This document shows, in pieces, positions 1 to 4,587 of a stretch of DNA of 5,379 bases. The notes beneath the pieces were generated by a model. The model had not been told where the DNA came from. It saw nothing but the letters and a program-made list of their open reading frames with translations, and ran no database searches. Within the stretch, counting starts at the first letter, position 1; each line of letters opens with the position of its first letter. The translations under genes were made by a program, and so were the position numbers. Location: the NCBI GenBank assembly GCA_943327965.2, contig CALPYQ020000143.1, positions 1-5,379 on the forward strand, given 5' to 3'. This DNA is from Singulisphaera sp. GP187. Its GTDB lineage: Bacteria; Pseudomonadota; Gammaproteobacteria; Burkholderiales; Burkholderiaceae_C.

Positions 1-1
1 A

Positions 2-151
2 GAAGCTGCAGCCATGCAGCCGCAGCCAGAGCTGCACATTCGCTCGCACGCCAAGGCCAAGTACGAGTCTGTGGCCCAGGTCATGGCCAGCGCTCAGCGC
101 TTGGGCCTGAACAAGCTGGGCATCGTGGGCTCTGAGCAGTTTGTGAATTAA
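2..151 (+). CDS. exbD: ExbD/TolR-family biopolymer transport protein, C-terminal fragment (5' end outside window)
   Basis: This frame is open from the window edge to a TAA at 149-151 and encodes the last 49 residues of a protein. After a short Ala/Gln/Pro stretch it reads PELHIRSHAKAKYESVAQVM, then ASAQRLGLNKLGIVGSEQF. This matches the periplasmic C-terminal part of ExbD/TolR proteins: a beta-strand with 'hIRaD.k..Y..V..vm', a helix, then 'aGl.kigfvt'. Members of the family are single-span inner-membrane proteins. With ExbB/TolQ they form a proton-driven motor that energises TonB-dependent outer-membrane uptake (ExbD) or envelope constriction (TolR). The membrane anchor with its essential Asp lies upstream and cannot be checked. 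The glucokinase gene starts 20 nt after the stop on the same strand, so the two are probably co-transcribed. ExbD is preferred over TolR because no tol-pal gene follows, but that choice is inference. Confidence 0.8.
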   Translation, partial: EAAAMQPQPELHIRSHAKAKYESVAQVMASAQRLGLNKLGIVGSEQFVN

Positions 152-171
152 TTCATTGCAAGTCGTATTTT

Positions 172-1140
172 GTGACTGATACGTTTCCGCGTTTATTGGG
201 AGATGTGGGCGGTACCAACGCCCGGTTCGGATGGCAGGCGTCGCCCCAAAGTGGCATCGAGCATGTTTTGGTGTTGCCCTGCGCAGCCCACGAAACGCTG
301 GAAGCGGCCATTCGCACTTACCTGACGTTAAAGCAACTGCCTACGCCTGCTGCATGCGCCTTGGGCATTGCCAACCCCATTACCGGCGATGTCGTTCGCA
401 TGACCAATCACCATTGGTCGTTTTCAATATCTGAGATGCAAAGCCAACTGGGCTTAGCGCGATTGAATGTCATCAATGACTTCACAGCGTTGGCGCTGGC
501 GCTGCCCTCTATTCCTGCCGAAAACTTGGTGCAGGTGGGCGGACAAAATGCTCAGGCATTTGCGCCCAAAGCGCTCATCGGACCCGGCACTGGCTTGGGT
601 GTTTCTGGCTTGCTGCCCACCGATCAAAATGATCACTGGGTGGCCATTGCAGGCGAAGGCGGTCACACCACCTTGGCGGCTCAAAACGAAACCGAATACC
701 GCGTCATCGAACTGATTCGACAACGCTATGGGCATGTGTCTGCAGAACGCGTTTTGTCAGGCCCTGGCTTGGTCGACTTGTACTTGGCCTTGCGTCAATT
801 GCAAAAGAAAGCCCCCGTCGATGTGGCGGGTGCCGCTGAAATTACGGCTTGGGCCTTGCAAGACAAAGACCCTTTGGCTTACCAAAGCATTGAAATGTTT
901 GCAGGCTTCTTGGGCTCAGTGGCCGGTGACTTGGCGCTCACCTTGGGTGCACGTGGCGGCGTTTATTTGGGTGGTGGCATTGTGCCGCGATGGTTAGGCT
1001 GGTTTGAAACCTCCACCTTCAGAGATCGCTTCGAAGCCAAAGGCCGCTTTGCGAGTTACCTCAAAGACATCCCAGTGTGGGTCATTCATGCCGCTGAATC
1101 TCCAGCCCTGCTGGGCGCTGCCAGGTCCTTGAACCAATGA
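172..1140 (+). CDS. glk: Glucokinase (ATP:D-glucose 6-phosphotransferase)
   Basis: This is a cytoplasmic kinase that phosphorylates glucose to glucose 6-phosphate with ATP, feeding the Entner-Doudoroff pathway or glycolysis. The 322-residue product matches the length of the proteobacterial Glk family (E. coli Glk is 321). Visible motifs in order: the phosphate-binding loop LLGDVGGTNARF (8-19); INDFTALALALP (101-112) with the catalytic base expected at D103; GPGTGLGVSGLL (137-148); GEGGHTTLA (161-169) with sugar-contacting E162 and H165; ERVLSGPGLVDLY (192-204) with E192; and the adenosine-side YLGGGIVPR (265-273). All key residues are intact. The start is GTG at 172, because no in-frame start lies between it and the upstream stop and a later start would cut into the phosphate loop. 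No clear Shine-Dalgarno sequence precedes it, so translation may be coupled to the upstream exbD-like gene 20 nt away. The gene ends 48 nt before a bidirectional terminator. Confidence 0.95.
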   Translation: MTDTFPRLLGDVGGTNARFGWQASPQSGIEHVLVLPCAAHETLEAAIRTYLTLKQLPTPAACALGIANPITGDVVRMTNHHWSFSISEMQSQLGLARLNVINDFTALALALPSIPAENLVQVGGQNAQAFAPKALIGPGTGLGVSGLLPTDQNDHWVAIAGEGGHTTLAAQNETEYRVIELIRQRYGHVSAERVLSGPGLVDLYLALRQLQKKAPVDVAGAAEITAWALQDKDPLAYQSIEMFAGFLGSVAGDLALTLGARGGVYLGGGIVPRWLGWFETSTFRDRFEAKGRFASYLKDIPVWVIHAAESPALLGAARSLNQ

Positions 1141-1188
1141 CCACCCTTTTGAGAGTGGATACTGCAATTTAAGCGCATTCAAAGGACG

Positions 1189-1218
1189 AAAAAAAACCGC
1201 CTCTCGGCGGTTTTTTTT
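1189..1218. terminator. Bidirectional Rho-independent terminator between glk and the Bug receptor gene
   Basis: Eight A (1189-1196), a ccgcc/ggcgg stem (1197-1201 with 1206-1210), a tctc loop and eight T (1211-1218) form a symmetric element. Read on either strand it is a GC stem followed by a U-run, and the A and T runs can pair to lengthen the stem to 13 bp. It lies 48 nt after the glk stop on + and 12 nt after the Bug receptor stop on -, so it can end transcription of both convergent genes. Confidence 0.93.
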
Positions 1219-1230
1219 GGTGCAACGCAA

Positions 1231-2214
1231 TCAGTCTGCGTACTTGCCGCTAGCGTCAACTGCAGTTTTGATTTTGATAATTTCGGCGGCCACAAATTTC
1301 TTGTGCTCAGCAGGCTCAACGCGTTTGTCAGTGACGACCAAAGCGCCCAATGATTCCTGCTTTTTGACAAACTCAGGATCCTTCAAAGCTTTTTTCATAG
1401 CATCGTTCAATGCTGTGGTGATGGCAGCAGGCGTGCCCTTAGGCGCATAGAGGCCGTGCCAAATGGTCAGGTTAAAGTTCTTGATGCCCATTTCCTGCAA
1501 TGAAGGATAGAACTTCAGAACTTTGTGGTCTGCGAGTGGCTTGGCTGTCGTGACGGCAAACGCCTTGATGCGGCCAGATTCAATTTGCGCCGTTGTGTTG
1601 GTTGTTTGGTCGCACATGACGTCCACTTGACCTGCCATCAACGCATTCATGGCTGGTGCTGTACCGCCAAAAGGAATGGTGGTCATGGCTTCTTTGGACT
1701 GCACTTGTGCTTGCCACAACATGCCGCAAATGTGGGAAGCTGAACCCAAACCTGCATGGGCAATGTTCAGTTTGCCAGCGTTGGCCGTGATGTAGTTTTC
1801 AAAGTCGCGGTAGGTGTTGGCAGGCAATTGCGGCTTACCCACCAAGGTCATGGGAACGTCATTGACCATGCCCAAAAACTCAAAATCTTCCAAAGGCTTG
1901 TAAGAGAGTTTGCGGTACAGAGCAGGTGTAGCGGCCATGCCAATGTGGAACAACAAGAGCGTGTGGCCATCGGGGTTGGCGCGCGCAACTTTGCTGGCAC
2001 CAATGGTGCCGCCAGCGCCGGCAACGTTCTCGACCACAAAATTGGCACCCGGCATTGTTTTGGCCATGGTGATAGCCAGGTCGCGTGCCACTTTGTCTGT
2101 GGGGCCGCCTGCAGCAAATGGCACCACGATGGAAATTGGTTTAGAACCAGGGAAGCTTTGTGCGTGCGCAACCAATGTCAGGGCAGCAGCAGCAATGACC
2201 AACAAACGTTTCAT
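1231..2214 (-). CDS. Bug/TctC-family tripartite tricarboxylate transporter periplasmic receptor
   Basis: This is a periplasmic solute-binding protein of the Bug (TctC) family. Members bind small carboxylates or related molecules and hand them to a TctAB-type membrane carrier. The product is 327 residues from the chosen start, the usual family size. A signal peptide is clear: MKRLLV, a hydrophobic core, and a cleavage site after A18 (AHA-QS). Family motifs follow: PISIVVPFAAGGPTDKVAR (26-44), VVENVAGAGGTIGA (60-73), NPDGHTLLL (80-88), and GTAPAMNALMAGQVDVMCDQ (184-203). The start is placed at 2214 because the AGGAG at 2221-2225 lies 6 nt upstream of it but directly abuts the alternative ATG at 2220. 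No tctA or tctB gene is adjacent, which is common for the many orphan Bug genes of Burkholderiales, so the ligand is unknown. It is separated from the ligase gene by 132 nt and may be transcribed separately. Confidence 0.93.
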   Translation of the reverse strand: MKRLLVIAAAALTLVAHAQSFPGSKPISIVVPFAAGGPTDKVARDLAITMAKTMPGANFVVENVAGAGGTIGASKVARANPDGHTLLLFHIGMAATPALYRKLSYKPLEDFEFLGMVNDVPMTLVGKPQLPANTYRDFENYITANAGKLNIAHAGLGSASHICGMLWQAQVQSKEAMTTIPFGGTAPAMNALMAGQVDVMCDQTTNTTAQIESGRIKAFAVTTAKPLADHKVLKFYPSLQEMGIKNFNLTIWHGLYAPKGTPAAITTALNDAMKKALKDPEFVKKQESLGALVVTDKRVEPAEHKKFVAAEIIKIKTAVDASGKYAD

Positions 2215-2220
2215 CTTCAT

Positions 2221-2225
2221 CTCCT
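2221..2225 (-). promoter_or_regulatory. Ribosome binding site deciding the start of the Bug receptor gene
   Basis: On the - strand the sequence reads AGGAG-ATGAAG-ATG. The perfect AGGAG is 6 nt from the second ATG (2214) and 0 nt from the first (2220). Only the second spacing is workable, so the protein begins MKRLLV rather than MKMKRLLV. Confidence 0.8.
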
Positions 2226-2292
2226 AATTTGGAACGCAAAGTGTAGTGGGACATCAGCCCCAAAGCTACTATCGAATGTACTGACAATACAA

Positions 2293-2322
2293 AATTTAAG
2301 GTCTTTTGACGGCAGAAACCAA
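2293..2322 (-). promoter_or_regulatory. Weak candidate sigma-70 promoter for the Bug receptor gene
   Basis: On the - strand TTGGTT (2317-2322) and TAAATT (2293-2298) are separated by 18 nt, with 3/6 and 4/6 matches to the -35 and -10 consensus. The surrounding DNA is AT-rich compared with the genes. Such weak matches are common by chance. The case rests mainly on the 132-nt gap and on the downstream gene being functionally different from the ligase. Confidence 0.2.
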
Positions 2323-2332
2323 GGTTTTCTGC
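2312..2332 (-). other. Hairpin just downstream of the PaaK-like ligase gene
   Basis: The arms gcagaaacc (2312-2320) and ggttttctgc (2323-2332) are complementary apart from one extra base. The RNA would form a stem of about eight pairs with one bulge and a CUUG-type loop, starting about 15 nt after the ligase stop. No U-run follows on the - strand, so it is not a standard intrinsic terminator. It could protect a 3' end or attenuate read-through. Confidence 0.4.
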
Positions 2333-2346
2333 GCCAAATCAACTTT

Positions 2347-3609
2347 TTATTGGTAACTGCGGGCGTCCTCAATCACCTTGCCGTCATTGGTCAAGGAGCC
2401 AGGCGCAACCAAAAGTACTTCGCTGCGGAGTTTGGTAATGTCGCGAATGGCTTCTGCAATCTGGACCTTCAACTCGGCTTCTGCACTTTGAGCGGTATTG
2501 GTTTCTACATGCAACGCCATGCTGTCGTTGGCCATTTCGCCCTGCACCACCAAGCGGGCTTTCAAGACGGCAGGGAATCTTTTGACCACCTCAGCCACTT
2601 GGCCAGGGTGCACAAACATGCCACGCACTTTGGTGGTTTGGTCTGCGCGCCCCATCCAGCCCTTGATGCGTTGGTTGGTCCTGCCTGTTGGGCAAGTGCC
2701 TGCCAAGATGGCCGACAAATCGCCGGTGCCAAATCGGATCAAGGGATAGTCTGGGTTCAAACTGGTGATGACCAACTCGCCCACCTCGCCCTCGGGCACT
2801 GGGTCGCCGGTACCGGGTCGCACGATTTCCACAATGACGCCTTCATCGACCACCAAGCCTTGACGGGCACTGGTTTCGTAGGCAATCAGGCCCACATCGG
2901 CGGTGGCATAGCACTGGTAAGCGTCGACGCCTTTGGCGGTCATCCAGTCCCGCAGGCTGGGAGGAAAGGCTTCACCTGAGACCAGGGCTTTTTTGACGGA
3001 GGGCAAAGCCACGCCCATTTCGGCGGCTTTCTCAATGATGATTTTCAAGAAGCTAGGCGTCCCAATGTAGCCCGCTGGTTGAAGCTCGGCCATGGCCTGA
3101 ACTTGCTGCTCGGTTTGGCCAATGCCGCCGGGGAACACGGTGCATCCCAAGGCATGCGCGCCTGTCTCCATCATGGAGCCCGCTGGCGTGAAGTGATAAC
3201 TGAAACAGTTGTGAATGAGTTCGCCAGATTTAAAACCCGCCGCCGCAATGGCACGTGCCATGCGCCAGTAATCGGCGCGCGCGCCTTCTGGTTCGTAAAT
3301 TGGGCCGGGGCTTGAGAACACACGAGGCATGTGTTTGCCAAAGGCCACCGCACTGAAGCCCCCAAAAACACTGGCGCCTGCTGCACGCGAGGCTTTTTGT
3401 TTTTCAAGCAATTCATATTTGCGGACCACCGGCAACTTGGCCAATGCGGCACGGCTTGTAATGTCAGCCGGATTGATGCCTTTCAAAGCTTCGGCCAATG
3501 CCGGTGCATTTTTTTGAGCGTGGGCAATTTGCGCGGGCAGGGCTGCCAACAACGCTGCTTCACGGTCAGCAGGGGCGCGCGTTTCCAATGCATCCAGGTG
3601 CGTGTTCAT
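2347..3609 (-). CDS. PaaK-like adenylate-forming enzyme (phenylacetate-CoA ligase family)
   Basis: This is a cytoplasmic member of the acyl-adenylate/CoA ligase superfamily, closest in layout to phenylacetate-CoA ligase. Such enzymes activate a carboxylic acid with ATP and pass it to CoA. The product is 420 residues, slightly shorter than typical PaaK (about 435). Motifs: KYELLEK (64-70) in the N-terminal domain; SGEAFPPSLRDWM (211-223); CYATADVGLIAYE (233-245) where PaaK has Y-G-x-[ST]-E; the ATP-contacting RFGTGDLS (292-299); hinge RIKGWMGRADQTTKVRGMFVHPGQV (314-338); and C-terminal DGK with K411 as the likely adenylation lysine. Oddly, the usual Ser/Thr/Gly-rich phosphate loop (SSGTTG) is replaced by SSPGPIYEPEG (99-109). 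The start at 3609 has AAGGA (3615-3619) 5 nt upstream. The gene begins 27 nt after livF, so they form an operon. The acid substrate is not identifiable, and a true paaK role is not claimed because no paa genes are visible. Confidence 0.85.
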   Translation of the reverse strand: MNTHLDALETRAPADREAALLAALPAQIAHAQKNAPALAEALKGINPADITSRAALAKLPVVRKYELLEKQKASRAAGASVFGGFSAVAFGKHMPRVFSSPGPIYEPEGARADYWRMARAIAAAGFKSGELIHNCFSYHFTPAGSMMETGAHALGCTVFPGGIGQTEQQVQAMAELQPAGYIGTPSFLKIIIEKAAEMGVALPSVKKALVSGEAFPPSLRDWMTAKGVDAYQCYATADVGLIAYETSARQGLVVDEGVIVEIVRPGTGDPVPEGEVGELVITSLNPDYPLIRFGTGDLSAILAGTCPTGRTNQRIKGWMGRADQTTKVRGMFVHPGQVAEVVKRFPAVLKARLVVQGEMANDSMALHVETNTAQSAEAELKVQIAEAIRDITKLRSEVLLVAPGSLTNDGKVIEDARSYQ

Positions 3610-3636
3610 GAAAATCCTTTGAATGTTTTTGGAAAA

Positions 3637-4446
3637 TTAAGCCAACCAACGCTTGCGGCGCTTGTAACTCTTCACGTCTTTGAAACTCTTGCGTTCACCA
3701 CCGCCCATGCCGAGGTAAAACTCTTTCACGTCTTCGTTAGAAGCCAAGTCTTTGGCGGCACCGTCCATCACAATGCGGCCGCTTTCCATGATGTAGCCAT
3801 AGTCTGCATACTTGAGCGCCATGTTGGTGTTTTGCTCAGCAATCAGGAAGGTGACTTTTTCTTTTTCGTTCAAGTCTTTGACGATGTTGAAAACCTCTTC
3901 CACAATTTGCGGCGCCAAGCCCATGGAGGGTTCGTCCAACAACACCATGTTGGGATTGGTCATGAGCGCGCGGCCAATGGCACACATTTGTTGCTCACCA
4001 CCCGAGGTGTAGGCTGCTTGTGACGTACGGCGTGTTTTTAAACGGGGGAAATAGGTGTAAACCTTTTCAAGGTTGGCAGCAATCTCGCCTTTGTCGGTGC
4101 GGGTGTAGCTGCCCGTCATGAGATTTTCTTCGATGGTCAGGTGGGCAAAGCAGTGGCGGCCTTCCATCACTTGAACCACACCGCGGTTGACCAAATCGGC
4201 AGGCGACAAGTTTTCGATGCGCTCACCGCGCAACTCAATACTGCCCTTGGTGACCTCGCCCCGCTCGCCTTTGAGTAAGTTGGAAATGGCCCGCAGGGTG
4301 GTTGTTTTGCCAGCGCCATTGCCGCCCAAGATGGCCACAATGCCTTGCTCGGGCACTTGCAATGAAACACCTTTTAAAACCAAGATCACGTGGTTGTAAA
4401 TGACTTCAATGCCATTGACATTCAGAACTATATTTTTCTCGCTCAT
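3637..4446 (-). CDS. livF: LivF-type ABC transporter ATPase (HAAT family importer)
   Basis: This is one of the two cytoplasmic ATPases of a branched-chain-amino-acid-type importer; it would pair with a LivG ATPase and two permeases to drive ligand uptake. The product is 269 residues from the chosen start. Nucleotide-binding motifs are intact: Walker A GGNGAGKTT (41-49), Q-loop Q92, signature TSGGEQQ (147-153), Walker B MVLLDEPS (167-174) with catalytic E172, D-loop MGLAP, and IAEQN (202-206), where LivF proteins carry Gln in place of the usual switch His. It exceeds E. coli LivF (237 residues), mainly through a basic C-terminal tail GERKSFKDVKSYKRRKRW from about 250. The start is placed at 4446 because AAGGGG (4455-4460) lies 8 nt upstream. 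An in-frame ATG at 4500 lacks a ribosome binding site and sits in a long hairpin. It lies between the binding-protein and ligase genes in one operon, and the substrate is probably not an amino acid. Confidence 0.93.
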   Translation of the reverse strand: MSEKNIVLNVNGIEVIYNHVILVLKGVSLQVPEQGIVAILGGNGAGKTTTLRAISNLLKGERGEVTKGSIELRGERIENLSPADLVNRGVVQVMEGRHCFAHLTIEENLMTGSYTRTDKGEIAANLEKVYTYFPRLKTRRTSQAAYTSGGEQQMCAIGRALMTNPNMVLLDEPSMGLAPQIVEEVFNIVKDLNEKEKVTFLIAEQNTNMALKYADYGYIMESGRIVMDGAAKDLASNEDVKEFYLGMGGGERKSFKDVKSYKRRKRWLA

Positions 4447-4454
4447 GGACTTTG

Positions 4455-4460
4455 CCCCTT
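4455..4460 (-). promoter_or_regulatory. Ribosome binding site deciding the livF start
   Basis: AAGGGG on the - strand is 8 nt upstream of the ATG at 4446. It begins 3 nt after the 17-bp hairpin at 4464-4504, leaving the site single-stranded but close to the stem. The neighbouring GGGCAA (4452-4457) is complementary to UUGCCC in the second repeat hairpin (4536-4541), so an alternative fold could cover it. Confidence 0.7.
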
Positions 4461-4463
4461 TGA

Positions 4464-4504
4464 CCAAATGAAAACTTCGAGTGTGTTTCGAAGCTTTCAT
4501 TTGG
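4464..4504 (-). other. Long intercistronic hairpin (17-bp stem) before livF
   Basis: The arms 4464-4480 and 4488-4504 are inverted copies differing at a single base, which gives a G-U pair in the - strand RNA. This makes a 17-bp stem with a 7-nt loop (AACACAC in the transcript). There is no downstream U-run, so it is not an intrinsic terminator. Its outer pairs share bases with the next hairpin (4500-4527), so the two compete at the junction. A role in blocking 3'-to-5' decay of the binding-protein mRNA, or in tuning livF translation, is likely. Confidence 0.85.
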
Positions 4505-4527
4505 CAACTGCCGAAGCAGTTACCAAA
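4500..4527 (-). other. Repeat hairpin 1 with cUUCGg tetraloop
   Basis: In the - strand RNA, UUUGGUAACUGC pairs with GCAGUUGCCAAA through 12 pairs including one U-G, closed by a C(UUCG)G loop. That is one of the most stable known RNA tetraloops. The stem is better formed on the - strand than on +, where the same position is a C/A mismatch, which agrees with a function in the livF-operon transcript. Confidence 0.85.
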
Positions 4528-4534
4528 CTTTCAA

Positions 4535-4560
4535 TGGGCAACTGCCAAAGCAGTAACCCA
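4535..4560 (-). other. Repeat hairpin 2 with UUUG loop
   Basis: In the - strand RNA, UGGGUUACUGC pairs with GCAGUUGCCCA, with one U-U mismatch and one U-G pair, closed by C(UUUG)G. It is the second copy of the tandem repeat hairpin, and its extra G-C pair replaces a T-A pair in the first copy. Confidence 0.8.
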
Positions 4561-4562
4561 AG

Positions 4563-4577
4563 CTTGCCTAAAGCAAG
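4563..4577 (-). other. Short hairpin after the binding-protein stop codon
   Basis: CUUGC (4573-4577) pairs with GCAAG (4563-4567) around a 5-nt loop on the - strand, 10 nt after the TAA at 4588-4590. A 5-bp stem alone is weak. It is listed because it continues the row of hairpins and resembles a shortened repeat unit. Confidence 0.5.
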
Positions 4578-4587
4578 TGGCGTCTAA

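Larger units (their letters stand above)
4495..4562 (-). repeat. Two-copy 34-nt imperfect tandem repeat
   Basis: Positions 4495-4528 and 4529-4562 match at 28 of 34 bases with exactly 34-nt spacing. Each copy contains one hairpin (4500-4527 and 4535-4560). Of the six differences, two are partners in the same stem pair (T-A at 4502/4525 becomes G-C at 4536/4559), one is in the loop, one creates a mismatch, and two lie at the stem end or outside. A partly similar stretch (4563-4577) next to the binding-protein stop may be a decayed third copy. The core does not look like the enterobacterial REP consensus. Confidence 0.85.

Noticed and set aside
5..20. gctgca/tgcagc inverted repeat in the exbD-like gene
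   Set aside because: It falls in a repetitive Ala/Gln/Pro coding stretch with GC-rich codons and is best explained by protein coding.
1141..1158. Small inverted repeat (ccac...gtgg) right after the glk stop
   Set aside because: Only a short stem with a mismatch and no U-run; the strong terminator at 1189-1218 explains the end of the gene.
1756..2979. A 407-codon open frame on the + strand crossing the Bug receptor gene, the intergenic gap and half of the ligase gene
   Set aside because: It runs antisense to two well-supported genes, its product is rich in His, Cys and Gly with no recognisable domain, and it has no convincing ribosome site. It is a by-product of codon bias on the other strand.
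3331..4023. A 230-codon + strand frame antisense to the ligase and livF genes
   Set aside because: It lies opposite two intact genes, has odd composition (many Phe, His, Gln) and matches no known family.
4464..4577. The hairpin array as a CRISPR, an attachment site or an insertion-sequence end
   Set aside because: Only two repeat copies with no spacers, no recombinase or transposase nearby, and the copies are adjacent within an operon spacer. An RNA role fits better.
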